Shown here: piece by piece, positions 25,843-33,984 of the stretch
How positions within the stretch are numbered: the first letter of the stretch is position 1
How the letters are laid out: every line of letters starts with the position of its first letter
Source: Kribbella antibiotica
GTDB taxonomy: Bacteria; Actinomycetota; Actinomycetes; Propionibacteriales; Kribbellaceae
DNA length: 64,000 nucleotides
NCBI RefSeq assembly: GCF_004349055.1
Contig: NZ_SMKX01000021.1
Coordinates: 1 to 64,000, forward strand
Direction: 5' to 3'
Notes under the pieces: generated by a model
Database searches by the model: none
What the model saw: the letters and a program-made list of their open reading frames with translations, nothing else
What the model was told of the DNA's origin: nothing
Program-made: the position numbers and the translations under genes

Positions 25843-27159
25843 CTAGGCGAACTTGCGGAAGACGGGCTGCACCGGACGGCCGGGCAGGAAGGCTGAGACG
25901 TCCTGGGCCTCGAGGGCCTTGCGGTAAACCGTGCAGGCTTGCGCGACCACCTCGACGGTCTTCTCGATGTCCGCGTCGGTCAGCGCGCTGCTCACCACGA
26001 ACGACGGGCCGATGACCCCACCGAGGATGAGCTCGCGTAGGAAGAGCGTCCGGTACGGCTGCGACGGAGCGAAGTTCTCGTCCAGCGTCGCGAAGACCAG
26101 GTTGCTCGCCCGGCCGCGGACCAGCACGTGGTCCTCGACCCCGGCTGCCAGCGCCACCTCACGCACGCCGGCCGCGAGCTTCTCACCGCGCTCGTACAAC
26201 CGCGCTGCGATGCCCTCTTCGGCGTACACGTCCATGACCGCCATCGCAGCGGCGAGTGAATGCGTTTCGGCGCCATGCGTGGTCGACAGCAGGAAGACGC
26301 GCTCGTGGTTGTCGCGCAGACCGCCGCGCTCCATGAACTCGCGCTTACCCGCCAGCGCCGATACGGCGAACCCGTTGCCGAGTGCTTTGCCGAAGGTGGA
26401 CAGGTCCGGCGTTACGCCGTACACGCCCTGTGCTCCGGCTTCGGAGAAGCGGAATCCGGTGATCATCTCGTCGAAGACCAGCAGCGCGCCGTACGAGTGC
26501 ACAAGGTCTCGCAGACCTTCGAGATACCCGGCCGGGGGCTCCTCAGCGGTCGCCGCTTCCAGGATCACGCACGCGATCTCACCGTCGTACCGGCGGAGCA
26601 GTTCCTCGGTCGCGGCCAGGTCGCCGTACGGGAAGCCCACCGTGAGGTCGCCGATCGCGTCCGGGATGCCGGCCGCCATCGGGGTCCGGGTGATGAACCA
26701 GTCGTCGGTGGAGAAGAACGCGTGGTCGGAGCAGATCGCGACCCGGGCCCGGCCGGTGATCGCGCGGGACAGCTTGACCGCGGCGGTCGTCGCGTCGGAA
26801 CCGTTCTTGGCGAACTTCACCATGTCTGCCGTGGGCACCGAGGCCAGGAACCGCTCGGCGGCCTCGGCTTCGAGGATGCTCGGGCGGACGAAGTTGCTGC
26901 CGCGCTCCAGCTGACCGCGCACTGCCTCGATGACGCGCGGGTGCGCGTGGCCGAGGCTGACTGCGCGCAGGCCGGAGCCGTACTCGATGTATTCGTTGCC
27001 GTCGACATCCCAGACGTGCGCGCCGGCACCGCGCTCGATCACCGGCGCCATGTCCTCGGGGTACTGGTCGTCACCCTTGGCGTAGGTGTGCGCGCCACCC
27101 GGGATCGCCTTGTGCAGCCGCGCGTTGGCTGCGATGGATTTCTCGAAAGATCTGGTCAT
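25843..27159 (-). CDS. Class III PLP aminotransferase (glutamate-1-semialdehyde aminotransferase-like), sugar-cluster type
   Basis: 438-residue fold-type I aminotransferase. The ATG at 27159 overlaps the 3,5-epimerase stop by four bases and gives a start typical for the family (ANARLHKAIPGGAHTYAKGD). PLP site: LLVFDEMITGFRFSEAG (Asp near 236) and STFGKALGNGFAVSALAG, with the Schiff-base Lys near 263. Similarity is to HemL-like enzymes, but the setting among nucleotide-sugar genes, and the fact that haem genes are absent nearby, favour transamination of a keto-sugar or related metabolite. Alternatives are an aminomutase or amino-acid-derived side-chain enzyme. Exact substrate unknown. Confidence 0.85.
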   Translation of the reverse strand: MTRSFEKSIAANARLHKAIPGGAHTYAKGDDQYPEDMAPVIERGAGAHVWDVDGNEYIEYGSGLRAVSLGHAHPRVIEAVRGQLERGSNFVRPSILEAEAAERFLASVPTADMVKFAKNGSDATTAAVKLSRAITGRARVAICSDHAFFSTDDWFITRTPMAAGIPDAIGDLTVGFPYGDLAATEELLRRYDGEIACVILEAATAEEPPAGYLEGLRDLVHSYGALLVFDEMITGFRFSEAGAQGVYGVTPDLSTFGKALGNGFAVSALAGKREFMERGGLRDNHERVFLLSTTHGAETHSLAAAMAVMDVYAEEGIAARLYERGEKLAAGVREVALAAGVEDHVLVRGRASNLVFATLDENFAPSQPYRTLFLRELILGGVIGPSFVVSSALTDADIEKTVEVVAQACTVYRKALEAQDVSAFLPGRPVQPVFRKFA

Positions 27160-27704
27160 TTCAGCCTCGCAATCGCTGCCGCCAAAGACGGTGCTGCCAG
27201 GTCCCGCTCGGACATGAGGGTCACCGGCAGCGGCCACGGGATATCCAGATCCGCGTCGTCCCAACGGATCGAGATGTCCTCGGACGGGTCGTGCGCGCGG
27301 TCGATCCGGTACGACACGTCGGCCGGCTCGGTCAGCGCCTGGAACCCATGCGCGCACCCGGCCGGCACGTAGACCGTCACCTGGTTCTCGCCGGTCAGGT
27401 CGAACGTCTCGCGCTGCCGGTACGTCGGTGAGTCCGGGCGCAGGTCGACGACCACGTCCAGCACCGCGCCGTACGAGCAGCGAACCAGCTTGGCCTCGCC
27501 GAGCCCCGCACGGATATGCATTCCCCGGACGACGCCACGGCGAGAGCGAGAGATGCTGTCCTGCACGAACGCATCCGGGTCGAGCCCGGCGTTCTTCAGA
27601 ACGTCGCGATCGAACGTCCGCGAGAAGAACCCACGCTCGTCCACATGCGGTGTCGGCCGGAAGATCAACGCACCCGCAATACCGGCAACTTGTTCTACCT
27701 GCAT
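27156..27704 (-). CDS. dTDP-4-dehydrorhamnose 3,5-epimerase family protein
   Basis: 182-residue RmlC-fold cupin. FRPTPHVDERGFFSRTFD near residues 16–31 is the family N-terminal motif, followed by QDSISRSRRGVVRGMH near 47–62, with the catalytic-type His, LVRCSYGAVLDVVVDLR near 73, and a VYVPAGCAHGF motif near 112–122. It epimerises a 4-keto-6-deoxy nucleotide sugar at C3 and/or C5. No rmlA, B or D lies nearby, so it probably serves the CDP-sugar route of this cluster, not rhamnose. Confidence 0.9.
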   Translation of the reverse strand: MQVEQVAGIAGALIFRPTPHVDERGFFSRTFDRDVLKNAGLDPDAFVQDSISRSRRGVVRGMHIRAGLGEAKLVRCSYGAVLDVVVDLRPDSPTYRQRETFDLTGENQVTVYVPAGCAHGFQALTEPADVSYRIDRAHDPSEDISIRWDDADLDIPWPLPVTLMSERDLAAPSLAAAIARLK

Positions 27705-27708
27705 CAGC

Positions 27709-28845
27709 TCATCGCCTCAGCTCGTGCGGCTCGGGAAGCGGGACCAGGTACGTCGCACCCCAGCCACCGTCGGCCTCGAGCTGCGCGATCACCTCTTCGG
27801 CGATATCCCACGTCAGCACCAGTACGACGTCCGGCCGGGCAGCCTTCAGTTCCGCCACCGGGCGGATCGGAACCATGCAGGCACCGGGGATCCGGCGGCC
27901 GTGCTTACCCGGCGCCTTGTCGACGGTGAACTCCAGCAGGTCGGTGCCGACCTTGCTCAGATCCAGCAGCACCGGCGCCTTGGAAGGAGCGCCGTACCCG
28001 AGGACCTTGCGACCGGCGGCCTTGTGCCGGGTCAGCTCTGCGTGCAGCGCACCGGCTGCGTGCCACGCAGCCTCTTGCAGACTGGCCAGCTGGATCTCGT
28101 CCGCGATGCCGGCGGCTTCTTCGTCGGCCAGGACAACGTCGACGGAGGCATCCGGCTTGGCGTCGGCGGTGTGCCGCAGCATCACCATCAGGCTGCCGCC
28201 GTACATGTCCACCTGCCTGACCGATTCGACCGTCAGGCCGTTCAGCTTGGCGATGTTCCCGACCGCGCGCAACGACTGGTACGACCAGTGGCCGTGCCGG
28301 ATCGTGTCGAACTGGTTGCCGACGAACAGCGGCAGCAGGTGGTGGAACTCCATCACCAGCAGACCGCCGGGCGCGAGTCGTTCAGCCCGCAGCTTGAACG
28401 ATTCGCCGAAGTGCTCGGAGTGCACGATGCCGTGGACGTCGACGACCAGGTCGGCCTTCTCGCCGGCACCGGCCAGGCGCGACCCAGCGGCGTACAGGTG
28501 GTCGAGCCAGGAGCCGCCGTGCGGGCTGCCGAACTCGAAGACCACACCACCGGCAAGCTCCGGGAAGTCGCGCAGGATCTCTTTCACCGACGACTCGGCG
28601 TGCGCGAGGCTCGTCGCCGACTCGACCGCCAGCGGCTCCTCGGCGATCTGCGCTTCGACCGGGCCGAGCTGGACCAGCGTGCAGTCGCGGCACAGCCACA
28701 ACGACAGCGGGTGACGCGGATCCGGACCAGGCGTGTCAACGGTCGGGAAGAGGTCGGCGGTCGGCTGGTCGCCAACATCAACAACCTGTACGACGTTCGC
28801 GCTCGCGCAGCCGCGGCAGCTAACTGTGCTGGTCTTCTTGGTCAC
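27709..28845 (-). CDS. C-methyltransferase-like protein with altered active-site motif
   Basis: 378 residues. Start set at the GTG at 28845, which has GGGGGAG upstream; an ATG at 28866 would overlap the PIG-L stop. Architecture of sugar C-3 methyltransferases: N-terminal zinc-binding segment (CRGCASANVVQVVDVGDQP, CRDC near 45), a SAM-fold middle and a C-terminal domain (KVLGYGAPSKAPVLLDL). Two departures: the SAM motif reads FEFGSPHGGSWL, and the catalytic block YHEHYSYLSL of active relatives is RHGHWSYQSL here. Compared with TcaB9-type enzymes this removes the Tyr and Glu but keeps the second His. It may have a changed reaction or be an inactive partner of the protein at 30379. Confidence 0.78.
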   Translation of the reverse strand: MTKKTSTVSCRGCASANVVQVVDVGDQPTADLFPTVDTPGPDPRHPLSLWLCRDCTLVQLGPVEAQIAEEPLAVESATSLAHAESSVKEILRDFPELAGGVVFEFGSPHGGSWLDHLYAAGSRLAGAGEKADLVVDVHGIVHSEHFGESFKLRAERLAPGGLLVMEFHHLLPLFVGNQFDTIRHGHWSYQSLRAVGNIAKLNGLTVESVRQVDMYGGSLMVMLRHTADAKPDASVDVVLADEEAAGIADEIQLASLQEAAWHAAGALHAELTRHKAAGRKVLGYGAPSKAPVLLDLSKVGTDLLEFTVDKAPGKHGRRIPGACMVPIRPVAELKAARPDVVLVLTWDIAEEVIAQLEADGGWGATYLVPLPEPHELRR

Positions 28846-28859
28846 TGCGTCTCCCCCAG

Positions 28860-29513
28860 TCACCATGTCAGCATCGCCTTGCCGGTCGTGAAGGCCTCGG
28901 CGTACCGGGCCCGGCATTCCATCCCGCGCAGCCGGGCGAGTCCGGTGAACGTCTCTTCGTCGAACCAGTCGTGCGGAACCTGCGAGGGGTACGCCTTGTG
29001 CAGGCGCACGACCTTCTCGTGCATCTGCTCCTCGGTCAGGTCGACGTACAGCGAGGGCCGGCCGAGGTCGCCGTCCCACTTCGGGATCTCGTAGTGCAGA
29101 ACAAGGTGGTTGCGCCACACCGTCGGAGCCAGGTCGGCGATCAGCCGGTGGTCCTGATGTGCGTCGTGCTTGCTCGGTGCCAGCACGAGACTCGGCTGGC
29201 GGGAGGCGCCGCGAGCGGTTGCCTCCAGCAAGTCTTTGGTCTCGTTCCAGTGCGCGGGCAGGCGCCCGTCCGGTAGCTCGGCCGACGTGACGGTCACCTC
29301 GCACTCGGGCAGGAACAGCTCCGCGCCACGGCGGGCCTCCTCGAGACGAAGCGGCGTACCGGTCGCGATCACGAACTCGGCGGTCAGCTCCGGGACCGAT
29401 TCGGCCAGCTTGAGCAGCGTGCCGCCGCAGCCGATCTCGATGTCGTCCGGATGGGCGCCGAGGGCAACAATGTGGACCGGCCCGTCGATCAGGCCGAGCT
29501 GGAACGGAAGCAT
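28860..29513 (-). CDS. PIG-L family deacetylase
   Basis: 217-residue zinc-dependent LmbE/PIG-L deacetylase. The metal motif AHPDDIEIGCGGTLLKLA begins near residue 19, and the second ligand region SKHDAHQDHRLIADL (HxxH type) lies near 113–127. Family members remove acetyl groups from N-acetylated sugars. In this gene set it implies that an N-acetyl intermediate is deacetylated, consistent with the aminotransferase downstream. It overlaps the cytidylyltransferase gene by one base. Confidence 0.92.
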   Translation of the reverse strand: MLPFQLGLIDGPVHIVALGAHPDDIEIGCGGTLLKLAESVPELTAEFVIATGTPLRLEEARRGAELFLPECEVTVTSAELPDGRLPAHWNETKDLLEATARGASRQPSLVLAPSKHDAHQDHRLIADLAPTVWRNHLVLHYEIPKWDGDLGRPSLYVDLTEEQMHEKVVRLHKAYPSQVPHDWFDEETFTGLARLRGMECRARYAEAFTTGKAMLTW

Positions 29514-30349
29514 CAGAGCGCCACCACGACCGGGTCGCCAGCGTCGAGCACCTGGTGCTGCTGCTCACGGTTCTCGTGCGCCCACAGCGCCCACGGCTTC
29601 TTGCCGGAACGGTAGAGGTCCTCGAGCTGGCTGCGCTCCTTGAGGGTGTCCATCGGCGCCCAAAACCCGTGGTGCGGGATCGCCTCGAGCTTGCCGACCG
29701 CGGACAGCCGCGGGAACGCGTCGCCGACCAGATCCTCGCCCTCGTGCAGGACGTCGAAGATCTCCTTCTTGATCACGAAGTAGCCGCCGTTGATCCAGAC
29801 GTTCAGATCGGCCGCCGACCGCAGCCCGGTGACCCGCGAGTCCGTCCCGAACTCGACCACGTGGAAGGACGCCTGCGGCGGGACCGCGAGCAGACTCGCC
29901 GTCACGTCACTGGCCAGCACGTGGTCGACGATCTTGTCCATCGGCGCGTCGGTCAGCACGTCACCGTAGTTGGCCAGGAAGACGTCGTCGTCCTCCAGAT
30001 ACGGGCGGACCCGGCGCAAGCGCTCACCGATGCTGGTGTCGATCCCCGTGTCGACGAAGGTGATCTTCCATTCGCTGATGTCGGAGTCGAGCAGCTCGAT
30101 CCGCTGCCCGCCCTTCGTCATCACGAAGTCGTTGGAGACCGTCTCCTCGTAGCGCAGGAAGTACTCCTTGACAGCAGAGCCCCCGAAGCCCAGCGCCAGG
30201 ATGAACTCGGTGTGGCCGAAGTGTGCGTAGTACCGCATCACATGCCACAGGACCGGCCGATCGCCGATCGTCATCATCGGTTTCGGTGCGGAGTCCACGC
30301 CGCTGCGCATCCGCAGCCCGAAGCCCCCGCAGAAGATCACGACCTTCAT
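29513..30349 (-). CDS. rfbF: Glucose-1-phosphate cytidylyltransferase-like nucleotidyltransferase
   Basis: 278-residue sugar-1-phosphate nucleotidyltransferase. N-terminal signature VVIFCGGFGLRMRSGVDSAP with PKPMMTIGDRPVLWHVM follows the RfbF variation of the usual GGxGxRL/PKP motif. YGDVLTDAP near 107 binds metal and nucleotide; WINGGYFVIKKEIFD near 170 and GFWAPMDTLKE near 232–242 are typical of RfbF. It should make CDP-glucose (or a CDP/dTDP hexose) as entry to the branched-sugar branch. A recognisable CDP-glucose 4,6-dehydratase (RfbG) is not found beside it; the SDR at 31614 may take that role. Confidence 0.88.
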   Translation of the reverse strand: MKVVIFCGGFGLRMRSGVDSAPKPMMTIGDRPVLWHVMRYYAHFGHTEFILALGFGGSAVKEYFLRYEETVSNDFVMTKGGQRIELLDSDISEWKITFVDTGIDTSIGERLRRVRPYLEDDDVFLANYGDVLTDAPMDKIVDHVLASDVTASLLAVPPQASFHVVEFGTDSRVTGLRSAADLNVWINGGYFVIKKEIFDVLHEGEDLVGDAFPRLSAVGKLEAIPHHGFWAPMDTLKERSQLEDLYRSGKKPWALWAHENREQQHQVLDAGDPVVVAL

Positions 30350-30378
30350 CTTTGGTTCCTTCCCCCCACTGCGTTTCT

Positions 30379-31611
30379 TTAGATGACTTCAAGACGCGGG
30401 ATGGGTACGACGAACTTCGCGCCCCACTCCCGTGCATAGCCGAGCTGGTGAACGATCTCGTCGCGCAGGTTCCACGGCAGGATCAGGATGTAGTCGGGCC
30501 GCGTCTCGGCCAGGTGCTCCGGCGCGTGGATCGGGATGTGCGTCCCGGGCAGGAACAGCCCGTGCTTGTGCGGGCTGCGATCCACCGTGTACGGCAACAG
30601 GTCCTCGCGGATCCCGCAGTGGTTGAGCAACGTGTTGCCCTTGCCAGGAGCGCCGTACCCGGCGACTGTCTTGCCGTCGCGCTGCGCCTGGATCAGGAAC
30701 TCGACGAGCTCGGCCTTGATCGTGAAGACCTCGCTGGCGAAGCCCGCGTGACCCTCGACCGTGTGCAGGCCGGCGTCGGCTTCGTCCTGGAGAACCTTGC
30801 CGACGAGCTCCGTCGGCTCGCCCGCCGTCTCGATGGGCGTGCTGAAGACGCGAATCGAGCCGCCGTGGCTGGCCAGCTCCTGGACGTCGACGACCTTGAG
30901 GCCGGCCTTCTCCAGGGCGAGCGAGGCGGTCTTGAGGCTCAGGTAGGAATAGTGCTCGTGGTAGATCGTGTCGTACTGACGACGCTCGATCAGCCGCAGC
31001 AGGTGCGGGAACTCCAGCGACACCAGGCCGTCGTCCTTCACCAGCGCGCGCAGGCCCTTGGCGAAGTCGATGATGTCCGGGACATGCGCGAACACGTTGT
31101 TCCCGGCAACCAGGTCGGCCTTGCCGTGCCGGGCCGCCGCGTCGGTGCCGGTCGCCTCGCCGAGGAAGTAGCTCTCGGTCCGGATGCCCTTCTCGTTCGC
31201 GATCTCGGCGATGTTGCCGGCCGGCTCGATGCCGAGCACCGGGATGCCGAGAGCGACCGCGTGCTGCAGCAGGTAGCCGTCGTTGCTGGCAGCCTCGACG
31301 ATCAGGCTGTCCGCGCCGAGGTTGAGGCGCTCCTGCATGTCGACGACGAACCTGCGGGCGTGCTCCACCCAGCTGGTCGAGTACGACGAGAAGTACAGGT
31401 AGTCGGAGAAGACATCGTCAGCCGCGACGTACGCCGGAAGCTGGACGAGCAGGCAGTTGTCGCAGATCCGCACGTTGAGCGGGTAGAAGGTCTCCCCCGC
31501 GTCGATTTGGTCGGCGCTCAGGAAGCTCTCGCACGGCGGCGACATACCGAGGTCGACGAAGGTGCGGTTCAGGTCTTCGCCGCAGAGGCGGCAGGCAACG
31601 GTCTGAGCCAT
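30379..31611 (-). CDS. Class I SAM-dependent sugar C-methyltransferase (TylCIII/NovU/TcaB9 type)
   Basis: 410 residues in three parts. An N-terminal zinc domain (CRLCGEDLNRTFVDLG; CDNC near 51). A SAM domain with motif I VEAASNDGYLLQHA near 107–120 and the catalytic block YHEHYSYLSL near 218–227. A C-terminal domain with GYGAPGKGNTLLNH near 300. These are hallmarks of enzymes that add a methyl group to C3 of a 4-keto-deoxysugar nucleotide, making a branched sugar. All active-site residues known from TcaB9 that I can align are present. Follows the SDR gene by two bases; a 29-base gap precedes rfbF. Confidence 0.9.
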   Translation of the reverse strand: MAQTVACRLCGEDLNRTFVDLGMSPPCESFLSADQIDAGETFYPLNVRICDNCLLVQLPAYVAADDVFSDYLYFSSYSTSWVEHARRFVVDMQERLNLGADSLIVEAASNDGYLLQHAVALGIPVLGIEPAGNIAEIANEKGIRTESYFLGEATGTDAAARHGKADLVAGNNVFAHVPDIIDFAKGLRALVKDDGLVSLEFPHLLRLIERRQYDTIYHEHYSYLSLKTASLALEKAGLKVVDVQELASHGGSIRVFSTPIETAGEPTELVGKVLQDEADAGLHTVEGHAGFASEVFTIKAELVEFLIQAQRDGKTVAGYGAPGKGNTLLNHCGIREDLLPYTVDRSPHKHGLFLPGTHIPIHAPEHLAETRPDYILILPWNLRDEIVHQLGYAREWGAKFVVPIPRLEVI

Positions 31612-31613
31612 GG

Positions 31614-32690
31614 TCAGTTGCCCTTCTTGTAGATGTCAGCCAGCGGGCCGGGGAACTGGTCCTCGGTCTGCCGAACCAGTTGGCTGTCGACCAGACCGGC
31701 GCCGAGCAGCTGCTCGATGCGGCGCAGGCGAACGAACTGCGCCGACGTGAAGTCGTCGTACGTCAGGCCGTGCTGCTGGTAGGCGGCGTACATCTCCTCG
31801 ACGCCCTTGCGGACCGTCCACTCGAGCTTGAGGCCCGGGAACGTGTTGTTCAGCTTGCTGAAGTCGACCTTGTAATTGCGCAGGTCCGGGCCGGCGCCGT
31901 CAGCGATCGACAGCGTCGAGTTCGGGACGACCTCCCGGACCATCTCGGCGATGTCGCGGACCTGGACGACGTCCTCGGACCGACCGACGTTGAACGCCTC
32001 GTCGTGAATCAGGTCCCGCGGCGACTCGAGCACCTCGGCGAACGCGCGGCTGATGTCCTCGATGTGGACGAGCGGCCGCCACGGGGTGCCGTCGCTCTCC
32101 AACCGAACCTGGCCGGTGGTCAGTGCGATCGCGGTCAGGTTGTTCACAACGATGTCCAGCCGCAGGCGCTTGGAGGCGCCGTACGCGGTGGCGTTGCGCA
32201 GGTACGTCGGGCTGAAGTTGTCGTCAGCGAGCTTCGCCAGCTCCTGCTCGGCCAGCGCCTTGGTCTCGCCGTACGCCGTCACCGGGAACATCTCGGCGTC
32301 CTCGCCGACCGCCTCGGACCCGGCCGCGCCGTACAGGCTGCAGCTCGACGCGAACAGGAACCGCTCGACACCGGCGTCCTTGGCCGCCTGCGCGACATTC
32401 AGCGTGCCCCGAAGGTTGACCGAGTACGTCGCCTCCTTGTCGAGGTTGCCCAGCGGGTCGTTCGACAAAGCGGCCAGACAGACCACTGCGTCGTACCCCT
32501 CGAGCTCCTTCGCCGTGACGTCCCGCATGTCCCGCGGCTTCCGGTCGCCGATCGGCTCCGGCCCACCCAGCAGGTCACACCCCTCGTACAGCCCGGTGTC
32601 CAACCCGTCGACCACATGTCCCGCATCCCGGAGGAACGGCACCATGACGGCCCCGATATAACCCCGATCGCCGGTGACCAGCACTCTCAT
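31614..32690 (-). CDS. NAD-dependent epimerase/dehydratase (extended SDR)
   Basis: 358-residue nucleotide-sugar SDR. Cofactor motif GDRGYIGAVM near residues 7–16; catalytic region SSCSLYG near 115 and YGETKALAE (YxxxK) near 140. ATG at 32690 with GAGGGAG upstream. As first gene of the minus-strand sugar block it probably performs 4,6-dehydration, 4-epimerisation or ketoreduction on the CDP sugar. Compared with UDP-glucose 4-epimerases, the N-terminal motif is GxxGxxG with Asp-Arg, so NAD use is likely. Exact reaction not assignable. Confidence 0.85.
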   Translation of the reverse strand: MRVLVTGDRGYIGAVMVPFLRDAGHVVDGLDTGLYEGCDLLGGPEPIGDRKPRDMRDVTAKELEGYDAVVCLAALSNDPLGNLDKEATYSVNLRGTLNVAQAAKDAGVERFLFASSCSLYGAAGSEAVGEDAEMFPVTAYGETKALAEQELAKLADDNFSPTYLRNATAYGASKRLRLDIVVNNLTAIALTTGQVRLESDGTPWRPLVHIEDISRAFAEVLESPRDLIHDEAFNVGRSEDVVQVRDIAEMVREVVPNSTLSIADGAGPDLRNYKVDFSKLNNTFPGLKLEWTVRKGVEEMYAAYQQHGLTYDDFTSAQFVRLRRIEQLLGAGLVDSQLVRQTEDQFPGPLADIYKKGN

Positions 32691-32791
32691 CCGTACGCTC
32701 CCTCACCCCGACACTCCCCTGTCGCCTCTACAGATCAGCTTCGAGCCGTCCTGATACAGCCGATCGGGATCGGGTTTTACCGGCAGGCGTG

Positions 32792-33346
32792 TCAGCGGCG
32801 TCCGAGGCCGGCGACGAAGCTGGTGAGGAGACGCTGGCCGAGGGGCCAGTCCGCCAGGTTGCTCTCGGAGTTGATGTGGCCGAGCTCGCCGGTGGCGACG
32901 AGAGGTAGCTGCCAGTCATCAGCTATGCGCGCAGCGGCATCGATCGAGCAGTAGGGGTCGTTGTCGCTCGCGACCAGTACGGCGGGAACACTGGCCGCCA
33001 TCGGCTCCGAGTCCAGGAAGGTCGACAGGAGCTCGCCGGGGAACGTCTCGGCGTGCTGGTCAGGTGGGGCGACCAGGAAGGCGCCGCGGACCGGATCACT
33101 GCTCGCAGTCGCGGCGAGCCAGTGTGCGACGGCGTAACAGCCGAGGCTGTGCGCGACGAACACCACCTCGTCGCCATCGCACTTGCGGACAGACCGCTCG
33201 ATGGCGTCGACCCAGTCGTCCCGCTCCGGGTGGGTCCACGACGCCGGTGCGATCCGGGTTGCACCAGGCAACCAGCCTGCCTCCCAGATCGACTGCCAGT
33301 GCGCGGAATCCGAGCCGTTCCAGCCCGGGACGATGATGTAATGCAT
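32792..33346 (-). CDS. Alpha/beta hydrolase of the RBBP9/YdeN family
   Basis: 184-residue serine hydrolase. The start at the ATG at 33346 has GAGGGG upstream and begins MHYIIVPGWNGSDSAHWQS, the family N-terminus. The nucleophile elbow AHSLGCYAV (Ser near 73), an Asp in SDNDPYCS (near 131) and His in GELGHINSES (near 155) form the triad. Not obviously part of polysaccharide synthesis. It is divergent from the Lrp-type regulator, which may control it. Confidence 0.9.
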   Translation of the reverse strand: MHYIIVPGWNGSDSAHWQSIWEAGWLPGATRIAPASWTHPERDDWVDAIERSVRKCDGDEVVFVAHSLGCYAVAHWLAATASSDPVRGAFLVAPPDQHAETFPGELLSTFLDSEPMAASVPAVLVASDNDPYCSIDAAARIADDWQLPLVATGELGHINSESNLADWPLGQRLLTSFVAGLGRR

Positions 33347-33417
33347 GCGCGAGTCCCCTCGTCGGTCGGTCGAGCTGCCATCGTGACGGATCCGCGCATC
33401 GCGACACCGCCGTCCCG

Positions 33418-33885
33418 ATGATTCCGAAGCACCCGGCGCCGGACAGGACGGATTCATTGGACGACATCGACCGGAAGATCCTGACCATCCTTCAGTACGA
33501 CGGCCGGCTCAGCGGAGCCGACATCGGACGCCAGGTGAACCTCTCCCAGCCCGCAGTCTCCGCCCGGATCCAGCGGCTCGAGCGCCAAGGCGTCATCAAG
33601 GGCTACACAGCAGTCGTCGACCCCCACCAGGTCGGCCTGACCATCCACGCCGTGATCAGGCTCCGCACCACCCACGCCAAAATCCCGCAAGCCCTGGCCC
33701 TCTTCCAGGACATCCCCGAGGTAACCGCCGCCTACCGCCTCACCGGCGAAGACTGCTTCCTCCTCGACGTCCACACCCCCGACACCGCCACCCTCCAACG
33801 CGTAGTCGACACCGTAGGCCGCCTCGGCCCCGCCAGCACTTCCCTAGTCCTAGACACCTACCCACCCAAGCCGCTCCCCCTGTGA
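33418..33885 (+). CDS. Lrp/AsnC family transcriptional regulator
   Basis: 155-residue regulator with an N-terminal winged helix-turn-helix (DIDRKILTILQYDGRLSGAD, then VNLSQPAVSARIQRLERQG near 41–59) and a C-terminal RAM ligand-binding domain (HAVIRLRTTHAKIP, VTAAYRLTGEDCFLLDVHT). ATG at 33418 without a clear ribosome site; a TTG at 33454 just before the helix-turn-helix is an alternative. Transcribed away from the hydrolase, with 71 bases between starts. The ligand is probably an amino acid, as in the family; the target genes are inferred by position only. Confidence 0.92.
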   Translation: MIPKHPAPDRTDSLDDIDRKILTILQYDGRLSGADIGRQVNLSQPAVSARIQRLERQGVIKGYTAVVDPHQVGLTIHAVIRLRTTHAKIPQALALFQDIPEVTAAYRLTGEDCFLLDVHTPDTATLQRVVDTVGRLGPASTSLVLDTYPPKPLPL

Positions 33886-33916
33886 CCCAGGATACTTTCG
33901 GCGAAATTTTGGTTCG

Positions 33917-33927
33917 GGTGTATCAGC
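33917..33927 (+). promoter_or_regulatory. Shared 11-mer GGTGTATCAGC, copy 1
   Basis: The same 11 bases occur at 42618–42628. Each copy lies about 60 bases before the start codon of the first gene of a plus-strand polysaccharide operon (58 bases before 33985, 62 before 42690). Could be a promoter element or a binding site. Confidence 0.35.
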
Positions 33928-33984
33928 GGGGGCTGGTGGCTGCTCTTTTGTGCGCTGCCGTGTTCTGAGCCTGTGGGGGGCGTT

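Noticed and set aside
25843-27159. Reading the HemL-like enzyme as a haem-pathway glutamate-1-semialdehyde aminotransferase
   Set aside because: No haem gene nearby, and overlap with the 3,5-epimerase gene ties it to sugar metabolism; the haem role is kept only as a remote alternative.
27709-29568. 619-codon frame fusing a methyltransferase to an upstream region
   Set aside because: The PIG-L deacetylase occupies the upstream segment in another frame with clear motifs; the methyltransferase start at 28845 has a strong ribosome site.
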